Assembly: GCF_018614095.1 (NCBI RefSeq) | Contig: NZ_JAGGOY010000131.1 | Span: 1 to 64,000 of the forward strand | Direction of reading: 5' to 3' | From: Streptomyces sp. ISL-87 | GTDB lineage: Bacteria > Actinomycetota > Actinomycetes > Streptomycetales > Streptomycetaceae | DNA length: 64,000 nucleotides | Part shown: in pieces, positions 1 through 8,889 of the stretch | Numbering within the stretch: position 1 is the stretch's first letter | Layout of the letters: each line of letters starts with the position of its first letter | The notes under the pieces: model-generated | Database searches by the model: none | What the model saw: the letters and a program-made list of their open reading frames with translations, nothing else | What the model was told of the DNA's origin: nothing | Translations under genes and position numbers: made by a program

Positions 1-439
1 TTTCCGACTCTATCAGAGTCATTCCCGCTCGCTTTCCAGGTTCTTCGCTTTCGCGTTTTCCCTTTCCGGCGGTCCCGACTCTATCAGTGCTTTTCCGTCT
101 CCCTGACCACCTGCCGTTTTGCCGAATAGGCATGCGTGCAGACGTCGAGATCAAGATCGGTACTTAAGAGGAGGGTTCCCGTCCATCGGCAGTTCGCGAG
201 AAGTTCACGCGGTCCGTCCTGGCGGGAGTCACGACAGTACAGGCCTGCCAGTGCCCAGGCAAATCGAATCAGGCGTATGGTCTAGTCCACTACGGTGTCG
301 CGGGAGCGCGGCGTGGCCTCGTTCAAGAGGTGCACTTCGCGCAGAACCGGGGCATCTCATGACATACCCTGCTGAAAGTACGCCGTCCAGGACAGGTTGT
401 GACGGCGACACGAAGAAGCCCCACCCCTGGGAGGCCCCC
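1..439. other. Non-coding upstream region of crr
   Basis: No reading frame here looks like a Streptomyces gene. The first 120 bases are pyrimidine-rich and of lower GC than the coding DNA around them. They hold a perfect inverted repeat, GACTCT-ATC-AGAGTC (about 6-20), and a second half copy, CCGACTCTATCAG, at about 76-88. A DasR-type operator lies at 277-292. The crr ribosome binding site is GGGAGG at 429-434. I see nothing else I can name. Confidence 0.6.
277..292. promoter_or_regulatory. DasR-responsive element (dre) upstream of crr-ptsI
   Basis: The bases ATGGTCTAGTCCACT closely match the known Streptomyces dre consensus, built around TGGTCTAGACCA and bound by the GntR-family N-acetylglucosamine regulator DasR. 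Only one base of the inner palindrome differs. It sits about 150 bp before the crr start, and crr-ptsI is an established DasR target in S. coelicolor. The assignment rests on motif plus context. Confidence 0.8.
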
Positions 440-889
440 ATGACCAGCGTGACGTCCCCACTCGCCGGGCGTGCCATCGGACTCGCGGCAGTGCCCGATC
501 CGGTGTTCTCCGGCGCAATGGTGGGACCGGGCACCGCTATTGATCCGTTGCGCGAGCCCTCGGAGGCGGTGTCCCCCGTAGACGGTGTGGTCGTCTCTCT
601 TCACCCGCACGCGTACGTGGTCGTCGACAGCGAAGGTCACGGCGTGCTCACGCACCTCGGGATCGACACTGTTCAGCTCAATGGCGAGGGCTTTGAGCTG
701 CTCGTCAACAAGGGCGACACCGTGGCTCGCGGTCAGGTCGTCATTCGTTGGAACCCTGCCGACGTCGAGACGGCCGGCAAGTCGCCCATCTGCCCCATCG
801 TGGCGCTGGAGGCCTCCGCGGAGTCCCTCTCCGACGTCGTCGAGTCCGGCGACGTGAAGGCCGAGGACGTCCTCTTCAGCTGGAAGTGA
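440..889 (+). CDS. crr: PTS sugar transporter EIIA-Glc component (Crr)
   Basis: This is a cytoplasmic phosphocarrier that takes phosphate from HPr and passes it to sugar-specific EIIB domains. The 149-residue length is normal for a stand-alone EIIA-Glc. The acceptor histidine is H72 in LTHLGIDTVQL, and the partner active-site histidine is H57 in LHPHAY. The G-D-TV-G segment near residues 90-100 is also typical. The ATG at 440 has a GGGAGG ribosome site 5-6 bases upstream; an upstream extension of the frame has no family similarity. ptsI follows 72 bp downstream on the same strand and is probably co-transcribed. HPr is not in the window. Expression is likely repressed by DasR through the site at 277-292. 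Confidence 0.95.
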   Translation: MTSVTSPLAGRAIGLAAVPDPVFSGAMVGPGTAIDPLREPSEAVSPVDGVVVSLHPHAYVVVDSEGHGVLTHLGIDTVQLNGEGFELLVNKGDTVARGQVVIRWNPADVETAGKSPICPIVALEASAESLSDVVESGDVKAEDVLFSWK

Positions 890-961
890 CGCGTCCGCTG
901 CGCTTGCGAGTCGGACATCCATCGCGGCGGCTGGGCCCGCCGCTCTATCGGAGACGGTGAA

Positions 962-2632
962 ATGGAGACAACGCTGCGAGGCGTCGGCGTGAGCCACGGT
1001 GTGGCGATCGGCGAGGTCCGGCACATGGGTACGGCGGTTCTGGAACCGCCGGCCAAGCAGATCGCCGCGGAGGACGCGGAGCGCGAACAGGGGCGCGCCC
1101 GCAAAGCCGTGGAAGCTGTTTCGGCCGACCTGATCGCGCGCGGCCAGCTGGCCGGTGGCGAGGCTCAGCACGTGCTCGAGGCCCAGGCGATGATCGCCAC
1201 GGACCCCGAGCTGATGGCGGACGTCGACCGGCGGGTCGCCGTCGGCAGCACCGCCGAGCGCGCCGTGTACGACGCGTTCGCCGCCTACCGGGAGCTGCTC
1301 GCGGGGGCCGGCGAGTACATGGCCGGCCGGGTGGCCGACCTGGACGACGTACGCAACCGCATCGTGGCGCGCCTGCTCGGCGTGCCGATGCCGGGTGTGC
1401 CGGACAGTGACGAGCCGTACGTACTGATCGCGAGGGACCTTGCGCCCGCCGACACGGCTCTGCTCGACCCGGCGCTGGTGCTCGGTTTTGTGACCGAGGA
1501 AGGCGGCCCGACCAGCCACAGCGCGATCCTCGCGCGGGCGCTGGGCGTGCCGGCCATCGTCGCGCTGCCGGGTGCCGGCGAGATCGCCGAGGGCACCCTC
1601 ATCGCGGTGGACGGCAGCACGGGTGACCTGTTCGTCGACCCGTCGCCGGAGAAGCGGGCCGAGCTGGAGGCCGCTGCCGCGGAGCGCAAGGCCGCTCTCG
1701 CCGCGTCGTCCGGTCCGGGTGCCACCTCCGACGGGCACAAGGTGCCGCTGCTGGCCAACGTCGGTGGTCCGGCGGACGTGCCGGCGGCCGTCGAGGCGGG
1801 GGCCGAGGGTGTGGGGCTTTTCCGCACCGAGTTCCTGTTCCTGGACGACAGCAAGAAGGCGCCGTCCGAGGAGAAGCAGATCGAGTCGTACCGCAAGGTG
1901 CTCGAAGCCTTCCCCGAGGGACGTGTCGTCGTACGGGTGCTGGATGCGGGCGCCGACAAGCCGCTGGACTTCCTGACGCCGGCCGACGAGCCGAACCCGG
2001 CTCTGGGTGTCCGTGGTCTGCGCGCGCTCCTCGACCACCCGGATGTGTTGCGTACGCAGCTCACCGCGCTGGCCAAGGCCGCCGAGGGCCTGCCGGTCTA
2101 CCTGGAGGTCATGGCCCCCATGGTGGCCGACCGGATCGACGCCAAGGCATTCGCGGACGCGTGCCGCGAGGCGGGTCTGCAGGCGAAGTTCGGCGCGATG
2201 GTGGAGATCCCCTCCGCCGCGCTCCGGGCGCGCTCGATCCTCCAGGAGGTCGAGTTCCTGTCGCTGGGCACCAATGACCTCGCGCAGTACGCCTTCGCCG
2301 CAGACCGCCAGGTCGGTGCGGTGTCGCGGCTCCAGGATCCGTGGCAGCCGGCGCTGCTGGACCTGATCGCCCTGTCGGCGGAAGCCGCCAAGGCGGAGAG
2401 CAAGAGCTGCGGTGTCTGCGGCGAGGCCGCTTCCGACCCGCTGCTGGCCTGTGTGCTGACCGGTCTGGGTGTCACCTCTCTTTCGATGGGTGCCGCTTCC
2501 ATTCCTTACGTGCGGGCGACGCTGGCCAAGCACACCCTCGCGCAGTGCGAGCGTGCGGCTGCCGCCGCGCGTGCCGCGGACACCGCCGAGGAGGCCCGAG
2601 TGGCCGCGCAGGCGGTGCTGTCCGGCGAGTAG
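962..2632 (+). CDS. ptsI: Phosphoenolpyruvate-protein phosphotransferase (Enzyme I)
   Basis: Enzyme I moves phosphate from phosphoenolpyruvate to HPr, the first step of the PTS. At 556 aa it has the usual size. The N-terminal HPr-binding and phospho-His domain carries the acceptor His186 in GGPTSHSAIL. The C-terminal PEP-binding barrel shows LFRTEFLF, the signature FGAMVEIPSAAL, SLGTNDLAQY, and the catalytic cysteine near residue 486 in GVCGEA. The ATG at 962 follows a GGAGACGG ribosome site. It lies downstream of crr with a short gap, so the pair supplies two of the three general PTS proteins under one regulatory region. A hairpin terminator follows. Confidence 0.97.
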   Translation: METTLRGVGVSHGVAIGEVRHMGTAVLEPPAKQIAAEDAEREQGRARKAVEAVSADLIARGQLAGGEAQHVLEAQAMIATDPELMADVDRRVAVGSTAERAVYDAFAAYRELLAGAGEYMAGRVADLDDVRNRIVARLLGVPMPGVPDSDEPYVLIARDLAPADTALLDPALVLGFVTEEGGPTSHSAILARALGVPAIVALPGAGEIAEGTLIAVDGSTGDLFVDPSPEKRAELEAAAAERKAALAASSGPGATSDGHKVPLLANVGGPADVPAAVEAGAEGVGLFRTEFLFLDDSKKAPSEEKQIESYRKVLEAFPEGRVVVRVLDAGADKPLDFLTPADEPNPALGVRGLRALLDHPDVLRTQLTALAKAAEGLPVYLEVMAPMVADRIDAKAFADACREAGLQAKFGAMVEIPSAALRARSILQEVEFLSLGTNDLAQYAFAADRQVGAVSRLQDPWQPALLDLIALSAEAAKAESKSCGVCGEAASDPLLACVLTGLGVTSLSMGAASIPYVRATLAKHTLAQCERAAAAARAADTAEEARVAAQAVLSGE

Positions 2633-2660
2633 CCGGACGGTGTGTGGGTGTGTTGTCGAT

Positions 2661-2693
2661 CGAGGGGCCTTCGCCGGTGGCGAGGGCCCCTCG
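2661..2693. terminator. Terminator between ptsI and the convergent hypothetical gene
   Basis: Perfect 9-bp stem, CGAGGGGCC (2661-2669) with GGCCCCTCG (2685-2693), and a 15-base loop. It lies just past the ptsI stop and before the stop of the opposing gene, so it may serve both. There is no U-tract, as is common in Streptomyces. Confidence 0.65.
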
Positions 2694-2722
2694 GCCGTCT
2701 CCTGACTCCGCCGCCGGTCTGC

Positions 2723-3700
2723 TCAGTGGTGCGGGCTTGGGTCGTCCACCTCGTAGCCGGGGCAGTACTCGACGCCTGGTTCGGGGGCGACGGGATCTCC
2801 GGTGTCGGCGTCCGTGCAGTAGGCGTTGAACACGGCTGCCGCGGAGAGGGGGACCAGGCGGCCGCGGTCCAGGCGCCAGCCGTGGACCCGGTCGCGGAAG
2901 CCGTCGGTGGTACTGCGGAGCACCAGTCCCCCGGGGCCGCCGAGGGCGATGCCGGCGGCCAGTACGGTCACGAAGTCGAGGCCGTCGCGTCCCTCGATGC
3001 GCGGTGGGGCATCGAGATCGCCGTCAGCGTCCGCGTGGAGCACGGCTACGAGCTGTTCCTCCTCGGTCGGGATGCTGCAGACCAGATGGTGGTGGCCGGG
3101 GCCGGCTCCGTCCACGAGGCGTTTGAACGCATCGGCCGCACGTTCGAATGAGGCGTGGCCGATGTCCTCGCCGCAGTCCGCGCAACTGCCGACTCCGGCG
3201 AGGAGCATGGAGGCGTACTCCCAGGTGGCCTGGCGGACGGCCTCGTCGACGAGGAGCGGGACCAGTTCCTCGATGGGCTGGCCGGCGTAGGCCAGTCCCC
3301 CGCTGCTGCCGGCCAGCTCGGCGGTGAAGCGGGTGCGGGTCTTGGCGGTGTCCGGGTCGAGGCCGTGTTCCGCGCAGAACACCGTGTACTCCTCGGGGTC
3401 GAAGAGGGCGACGGTGGTGTGGATCCCCTGGGCCGCGAGGGAACGCAGCAGTCCGTCGACGTGGCGGAGGTAGTCCTGGTGGTCGTCGAAGCTGAAGCTG
3501 CGGTAGCCGCGCATGGCCGCGAAGTCCCCGGCGTCGGCCAGGAGGCCGACCGTGCTGGGGACTTCGCGGCGCAGCGTGCGGCGCCGGCTGGTGCTGCTGG
3601 TCGCGGTGCTGTCGGTGCTAATGGCGCTGTTGGTCTTGGTGGTGTTGGTGTTGGTGTTGGTGTTGGTGTTGGTGTTGGTGGGCTTGTTCGTCGATGGCAT
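2723..3700 (-). CDS. Conserved hypothetical protein with N-terminal Thr-Asn repeat
   Basis: I do not recognise a functional family. The start MPSTNKP at 3700 is preferred over an upstream ATG in the same frame at 3721. Residues about 5-20 are an alternating Thr-Asn run encoded by a hexanucleotide repeat, followed by a Ser/Thr-rich linker. The rest is a soluble acidic globular protein of about 290 aa with no signal peptide or membrane segment. CADCGED and the two later cysteines do not form a clear zinc site. Phrases such as VALFDPEEYTVFCAEHGLD and YASMLLAGVGSCADCG resemble a Streptomyces-specific hypothetical family. It is convergent with ptsI, and no operon partner is evident. Confidence 0.7.
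   Translation of the reverse strand: MPSTNKPTNTNTNTNTNTNTTKTNSAISTDSTATSSTSRRRTLRREVPSTVGLLADAGDFAAMRGYRSFSFDDHQDYLRHVDGLLRSLAAQGIHTTVALFDPEEYTVFCAEHGLDPDTAKTRTRFTAELAGSSGGLAYAGQPIEELVPLLVDEAVRQATWEYASMLLAGVGSCADCGEDIGHASFERAADAFKRLVDGAGPGHHHLVCSIPTEEEQLVAVLHADADGDLDAPPRIEGRDGLDFVTVLAAGIALGGPGGLVLRSTTDGFRDRVHGWRLDRGRLVPLSAAAVFNAYCTDADTGDPVAPEPGVEYCPGYEVDDPSPHH
3634..3682. repeat. GTTGGT hexanucleotide microsatellite
   Basis: About six to seven near-perfect tandem copies of GTTGGT on the plus strand encode the Thr-Asn run at the N terminus of the minus-strand gene at 2723-3700. Because the unit is 6 bp, copy-number changes keep the frame. Confidence 0.8.
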
Positions 3701-3764
3701 GGCTCCCCCTGAGTGGCGCAATCACTTGCTCACTCACAGTAACCAGGGCCACTGACAGTGCCCC

Positions 3765-5741
3765 TCAGCGGCGGGTACGGGCCAGCTCTTCGTAGAAGTG
3801 GAGGAGGTCGAGGTTGTCGACCGAGCCGGGGTTGACCGCCTTGGTCATGGGCGCACCCTGGAGGAGACGCTTGACCGGAACCTCCAGGCGCTTGCCGGTG
3901 AGGGTGTGCGGGATGCCCGCGACCTCGATGATCTCGTCGGGGACGTGGCGCGGGGAGAGCTCCTCGCGGATCGTCGCCTTGATCCGGGCGCGGAGGTCGT
4001 CGTCGAGGGTGGCTCCGGGTGCGAGGTGCACGAAGAGCGGCATCCAGTAGCCGCCGTTCGGCTCCTCCAGGCCGATGACCAGGGACTCCTTGATCTCCGG
4101 AAGGCGTTCGACGGCCTCGTAGATGTCGGCGGAGCCCATCCGGACGCCTTGGCGGTTGAGCGTGGAGTCGGAACGGCCGTGGATCACGACCGAGCCGCGG
4201 TCGGTGATCGTGATCCAGTCCCCGTGCCGCCAGGCGCCGGGGAACATCTCGAAGTAGCTGTCGCGGTAGCGGCTGCCGTCGGGGTCGTTCCAGAAGTGGA
4301 TGGGCATGGACGGCATGGGGTTGGTGACGACGAGCTCGCCCACCTCACCGATGACGGGCTTGCCGGAGGGGTCCCAGGACTGGAGGTCCGTGCCGAGGCA
4401 GGCGGCCTGGAGCTCGCCGATGTGGACGGGCAGGGTGGGGACGGCGCCGGCGAAGCAGCTGCAGACGTCGGTGCCGCCGCTGACGGAGGCGATCCAGAGG
4501 TCCTCGGCCACCTCGTCGTGCAGCCAGCGGAAGCCGTCGGGCGGGAGCGGGGAGCCGGTGGTGGCCACGCACTTCACGGCGGAGAGGTCGAAGTCCCGGG
4601 CGGGGTGCACCTCGGCCTTGCGGCAGGCCATGACGTAGGCGGCGGAGGTGCCGTAGAGGGTGGCTCCGGTGCGCTCGGCGATGCGCCATTGGGCACCGGT
4701 GTCGGGGTAGCCGGGGCTGCCGTCGTACAGGACGACCGTCGTACCGGTGAGCAGGCCGGAGACGAGGAAGTTCCACATCATCCAGCCGGTGGAGGTGTAC
4801 CAGAAGAACCGGTCCTGCGGGCCGAGGTCACAGTGCAGGCCGAGTTGCTTGAGGTGTTCGAGGAGGATGCCGCCCTGGGACTGGACGATCGCCTTGGGGA
4901 GGCCGGTCGTGCCGGAGGAGTAGAGGACCCAGAGCGGGTGGTCGAAGGGGACCGCCTCGAAGACGGGCTCCGCGTCCGCGGAGGTGAGGGCGGACCAGTC
5001 GAGGGCGCCCGCGGGGGCCGGCGTACCCAGCAGCGGGATGTGGACGACGGCGCGCAGCGAGGGGAGCTCGGCGCGGAGCTCGGCGACGGTGTCGCGGCGG
5101 TCGTGCTCCTTGCCGCCGTAGCGGTAGCCGTCGACGGTGAACAGGACCACGGGCTCGACCTGCTGGAAGCGGTCCAGGACGCTGCGCGCGCCGAAGTCCG
5201 GGGCACAGGATGTCCAGACCGCGCCGACGGCGGCGGTGGCCAGGAGCGCGGTGACGGCCTCGGGGATGTTGGGGAGGTAGCCGCTGACCCGGTCGCCGGG
5301 GCGTACGCCGAGGGCGCGCAGTTCGGCGGCGAGCGCGCCGACCTGGCGGCGGAGTTCGGCCCAGGTGACGGGGACCGTCTCGTGGCTCTCGTCCACGTAG
5401 AGGAGGGCGGCTTCACCGGCGCGGGCCGGGTCTTCGGCGGCGCGCAGGGCGTGCTCGGCGTAGTTGAGGGTGGCGCCCGTGAACCAGCGTGTGCCCGGCA
5501 TGGAGCGGTCGGCGAGGACGGACTCGTACGGGGTGGTGAAGCGGACGTCGAACCACTCGGCAACGGCCTGCCAGAAGGTGTCCAGCTCATCGACGGACCA
5601 GCTGTGCAGGGCCGGGTAGCCGCCGTCGGCGGGAGCGTCGAACCGCTCGGCGGCCCAGCTCTGGAAGGCCGTGATCCGGGCCGCGGCGATCCGCTCCGGG
5701 CCGGGGGACCAGAGGGGTTCCGGCGTGCTGGCTGAGGTCAT
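3765..5741 (-). CDS. Acetoacetate-CoA ligase (acetoacetyl-CoA synthetase)
   Basis: This adenylate-forming enzyme activates acetoacetate with ATP and CoA and feeds ketone-body carbon into acyl-CoA metabolism. The 658 aa from MTSASTPEPLW fit the family (about 650 aa). The N-terminal ACAS-type region (FQSWAAERFD, YPALHSWSV) is followed by the AMP-binding P-loop YSSGTTGLPKAIVQ near residues 270-284. Later come SGGTDVCSCFAG, HGDWITITDRG and a C-terminal lid with GIPHTLTGKRLEVPVKRLL, including the conserved late lysine. The upstream in-frame extension to 5834 lacks similarity, and the ATG at 5741 is preceded by GGGAG. GH31 is divergent with a 0.2-kb gap. Confidence 0.93.
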   Translation of the reverse strand: MTSASTPEPLWSPGPERIAAARITAFQSWAAERFDAPADGGYPALHSWSVDELDTFWQAVAEWFDVRFTTPYESVLADRSMPGTRWFTGATLNYAEHALRAAEDPARAGEAALLYVDESHETVPVTWAELRRQVGALAAELRALGVRPGDRVSGYLPNIPEAVTALLATAAVGAVWTSCAPDFGARSVLDRFQQVEPVVLFTVDGYRYGGKEHDRRDTVAELRAELPSLRAVVHIPLLGTPAPAGALDWSALTSADAEPVFEAVPFDHPLWVLYSSGTTGLPKAIVQSQGGILLEHLKQLGLHCDLGPQDRFFWYTSTGWMMWNFLVSGLLTGTTVVLYDGSPGYPDTGAQWRIAERTGATLYGTSAAYVMACRKAEVHPARDFDLSAVKCVATTGSPLPPDGFRWLHDEVAEDLWIASVSGGTDVCSCFAGAVPTLPVHIGELQAACLGTDLQSWDPSGKPVIGEVGELVVTNPMPSMPIHFWNDPDGSRYRDSYFEMFPGAWRHGDWITITDRGSVVIHGRSDSTLNRQGVRMGSADIYEAVERLPEIKESLVIGLEEPNGGYWMPLFVHLAPGATLDDDLRARIKATIREELSPRHVPDEIIEVAGIPHTLTGKRLEVPVKRLLQGAPMTKAVNPGSVDNLDLLHFYEELARTRR

Positions 5742-5952
5742 GGGTCGGCTCCCGGTCAAGTCTGCGGCTCGCGCTTCGTGTGCGTACGGTGCCATCACGC
5801 GGTGGGTGTGCGCGTGGCGGCTCACAGGGACCATGCCATGTGATCGACCTCCGCACCAGAGCCGTCATGGGCGGTCGGGTGTGATCCATTTGTGGGTGAA
5901 CGGAAGCTGAACGTAGCCCTCTCGGCCTGGGGCCGGTGGCAGGGTGAGCGCC

Positions 5953-8505
5953 ATGGACGGTCGTGATCTGGTGCGTGCGGTGAAAGAGATCGGTACGGCG
6001 CGGGGGCGCCGGGCGTGGCGCTCGGCCTGGCGCCACCGGCGCGCGGACGCGGTGGGGCTCCCGCGCCGGGGCGCGGAGCGGGCGCGTGTGCCGGGGCTGC
6101 TGACGGGTACGGAGCCGCGCCCGGGCGGGGGTGTGCTGCGGTTCGCGCGCTCGGAGCTGCTGGTACGGGTCACCGTGGGCGGTGCGGTGTTCTGGGGCTG
6201 GGACGGGGCGGAGCCGACGCCGTCGTACGCGGTGGTGGGCAGCGGCCCGGAGCCGGATCCGCGCGCGGTGCTGGAGGCGGACACCGGGGGCGGCTGGCGG
6301 GTGGTGTCGGAACGCGTGACGGTTGCGGTGTCCCGGCACGGGGCGGTGGAGATCCGGACCCCGGGCGGGACGGTACTGCGGCGGGAGCTGCCGCCGCGGT
6401 GGTGGGAGCCGGTGGAGGACGGGGCGGGCGGGGCCGCCGTGGGCGGAGACGTACCGGGGCAGCGTCGGCCGGGCGGGGATGCCGCGGGCGGGGACGGGGG
6501 CCGGCCGGGCGGGGGCTCTGTGGGCGAGGGCCGGCCGGACACGGGCGGACCCGGCGAGGACGTGCCGGGTGGGGACGGGCCGGGTGGGGACGGGCCGGGC
6601 GAGGGCGGACCGGGTCGGCGGCGGTCGGGGTGGGGTGGGGCGCGGTGGGTTCAGCGGGCTGAGGTGCCGGCGGATGCCCGGTTCTTCGGGCTGGGCGGGC
6701 GGGCCGGGGGGCCGAGGCTGCGGGACGGGGCGTACCGGCTGTGGAACACGGACCCCAAGGGCGGGTTCGGGCCGGGCCATGATCCGCTGTACATCACGAT
6801 GCCGGTGCAGATGGTGGTCGCGGACGCGGGGACGCACCTGGTGTTCCACGACAACACGTGGGACGGGCGGGTGGTGCTGCGGGAGGGCGAGGAGGGCGCG
6901 GGCTCGGGGCCGGACCGTCCGGGCCTGACCGAGCTCCGTATGGAGGGCGGGCCGTTGCGGTGCTGGGTGCTGGTGGGGACGCCGGCCCGGGTGTTGCAGG
7001 GGTGGTCGGGGCTGACGGGGGCGGCCGCCGTGCCGCCCGAGTGGGCACTGGGGTACCAGCACGCGCGCTGGGGGTTCGGGAGCGCGGCGGAGGTACGGCG
7101 CGTGGTGTCCGGCTACGCCTCGCGCGGGCTCGCGCTGTCGGCCATACACCTGGACATCGACCACTACGACGCGCACCGGGTCTTCACGGTGGACAAGGAG
7201 CGTTTCCCGGACCTCCCGGGCCTGGCCGGGGAATTGCGGGAGCAGGGCGTGCGGCTCGTCTCGATCGTCGACCCCGCGGTGAAGGCGGGCGACCCGGTGC
7301 ACACCTCGGGCCTCGCGGTAGGGCCGAGCGGAGCCTTCGTACGGGACGCGCGGGGGCGGGAGGTCCGGGGTGAGGTGTGGCCCGGGGAGTGCGCGTACCC
7401 GGATTTCACCGATCCGGCGGTACGGGAGTGGTGGGGCGGGCTGTACACGGAACGGCTCGCGCAGGGCTTCTCCGGGATCTGGCACGACATGAACGAGCCC
7501 GTCTCCTTCGCCCCGTTCGGGGACCCGACGCTGCCCCGGTCGGCGCGCCACGCCCTGGACGGGGCCGGCGGGGATCACCGGGCCGCGCACAACGTGTACG
7601 CCCTCGGGATGGCCCGGGCGGGCTGGGAGGGGCTGGTCCGGCTGCGGCCCGCCGAGCGGCCGTTCCTCTTCTCCCGGTCGGGGTGGGCGGGGATGCAGAG
7701 GTACGGGGGCACGTGGTCCGGTGATGTGGAGACCGGCTGGGAGGGCCTGCGGGCCTCGCTCGCGCTGGTGCTGGGGCTCGGGGTGTGCGGGGTGCCGTAC
7801 TCGGGGCCGGATGTGGGGGGCTTCGGGGGTTCGCCGTCTCCGGAGCTGTACCTGCGGTGGCTCCAGCTGGGGTCGTACCTGCCGCTATTCCGGACCCACT
7901 CGGCGATCTGGGCGGGGCGGCGGGAGCCGTGGGAGTTCGGGCCCGAGGTGGCGGAGCACGCCCGGGCGGTGCTGGCGGAGCGGGAGCGGCTGCGGCCGTA
8001 CTTCGTGACGCTGGCCCATCTGGCGCGGCGCACCGGGGCCCCGTACGTGCGTCCGGTGTGGTGGGGCGCGCCGGAGGACCGGGGGCTACGGGACTGCGAG
8101 GACGCGTTCCTGCTGGGGGACGCGCTGCTGGTGGCCCCGGTGCTGGAGTGCGGCTCCGACCGGCGGGCGGTCCGGCTGCCGCGGGGCCGCTGGCACGACA
8201 CGGCGACGGGGGCGGCGTACGACGGTCCCGGGCAGGTACTGCTGGACGCGCCGGCGGGGCGGATCCCGGTGCTGGCCCGCGCGGGGTCGGTCCTGCCGGT
8301 GCGTTCCGGCGACGGCTCGGTGGCCCTGGAGGCGTGGGCGCCTGCCCGGGGGCGCACGGGGGGCGGCGTGGTGATCCGCGACCCGGGACCGGGGTTCGAG
8401 CCGGGGGAGGTCGAGCGGTACACCGTGCGGTGGGTGGGGGACGCGGTGGTCGTTGAAACGGAGGCCGGGGCGGGCGTGGCGGGGGTGACGGTACGGGGGT
8501 TGTAG
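5953..8505 (+). CDS. Glycoside hydrolase family 31 protein (alpha-glucosidase-like)
   Basis: This is probably a retaining alpha-glycosidase. The nucleophile aspartate lies in GIWHDMNEPVSF (about residue 512). The acid/base aspartate is expected in YGGTWSGDVETGW, and YSGPDVGGF is also typical of GH31. Upstream barrel motifs include GYQHARWGF and AIHLDIDHYD. No signal peptide is visible, so it is likely cytoplasmic. A Gly/Pro/Asp-rich stretch of about 70 residues (near 160-235) interrupts the N-terminal beta domain and is unlike the family. A GTG at 5944 is an alternative start; the ATG at 5953 has AGGG at a better spacing. The closest described relatives are bacterial YicI/MalZ-type enzymes, but the substrate cannot be set from sequence. 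Confidence 0.9.
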   Translation: MDGRDLVRAVKEIGTARGRRAWRSAWRHRRADAVGLPRRGAERARVPGLLTGTEPRPGGGVLRFARSELLVRVTVGGAVFWGWDGAEPTPSYAVVGSGPEPDPRAVLEADTGGGWRVVSERVTVAVSRHGAVEIRTPGGTVLRRELPPRWWEPVEDGAGGAAVGGDVPGQRRPGGDAAGGDGGRPGGGSVGEGRPDTGGPGEDVPGGDGPGGDGPGEGGPGRRRSGWGGARWVQRAEVPADARFFGLGGRAGGPRLRDGAYRLWNTDPKGGFGPGHDPLYITMPVQMVVADAGTHLVFHDNTWDGRVVLREGEEGAGSGPDRPGLTELRMEGGPLRCWVLVGTPARVLQGWSGLTGAAAVPPEWALGYQHARWGFGSAAEVRRVVSGYASRGLALSAIHLDIDHYDAHRVFTVDKERFPDLPGLAGELREQGVRLVSIVDPAVKAGDPVHTSGLAVGPSGAFVRDARGREVRGEVWPGECAYPDFTDPAVREWWGGLYTERLAQGFSGIWHDMNEPVSFAPFGDPTLPRSARHALDGAGGDHRAAHNVYALGMARAGWEGLVRLRPAERPFLFSRSGWAGMQRYGGTWSGDVETGWEGLRASLALVLGLGVCGVPYSGPDVGGFGGSPSPELYLRWLQLGSYLPLFRTHSAIWAGRREPWEFGPEVAEHARAVLAERERLRPYFVTLAHLARRTGAPYVRPVWWGAPEDRGLRDCEDAFLLGDALLVAPVLECGSDRRAVRLPRGRWHDTATGAAYDGPGQVLLDAPAGRIPVLARAGSVLPVRSGDGSVALEAWAPARGRTGGGVVIRDPGPGFEPGEVERYTVRWVGDAVVVETEAGAGVAGVTVRGL

Positions 8506-8889
8506 GCGCCCGCCTCCCCGATCCCACCGGGTGCCGGACAGCGCCGCCCGCGCCCGCGGCCCTACCGGGGCGCCGCCCCGGCCCCCGCGCCTCAAACGCC
8601 GGCGGGGCTGAAGGTTCCCCGGCGAGGCTGGAGTTGCTTCCGGCGGGGATGGGGGTGCCCCGCCGAAGCTGGCAGGCGCCCCGGAGGAACTGGGGGTCCC
8701 GGCAGAACTGGGGAGGTACCCCGGCGAAGCCCGGGGAGTACCCGGCGAAGCTGACAGGTGCTCCCGGCGGAGGGGCGGCAGGTATCCCCGGCGGGGATGG
8801 GCGGTGCCCCCCGGCGGGGGTAGGTATCGCCCAGGCCGTTCCTTCGGGGGCTTTAGCTGGGGGAAGCCCCCGGCACGGCTCCTACTTCG
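8506..8889. repeat. Intergenic region of degenerate GC-rich direct repeats
   Basis: It begins with a segment typical of dispersed Streptomyces intergenic repeats (GCGCCTCAAACGCCGGCGGG near 8587). Then come about ten imperfect copies of a roughly 15-20 bp unit of the form CCCCGGCGAAGCTGG (about 8615-8830), each slightly different. A plus-strand frame through it is only a by-product of the repeat. The region ends in the terminator hairpin at 8845-8872. Confidence 0.65.
8845..8872. terminator. Terminator between GH31 and the convergent Nudix gene
   Basis: Stem CGGGGGCTT (8845-8853) pairs perfectly with AAGCCCCCG (8864-8872) across a 10-base loop, just beyond the stop of the minus-strand Nudix gene. 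On that strand it would form at the mRNA 3' end. Confidence 0.65.

Noticed and set aside
323..2533. Long minus-strand open frame opposite crr-ptsI
   Set aside because: It is the antisense shadow of ptsI, with Arg/Gly-rich translation and no domain. The plus-strand gene has full catalytic motifs.
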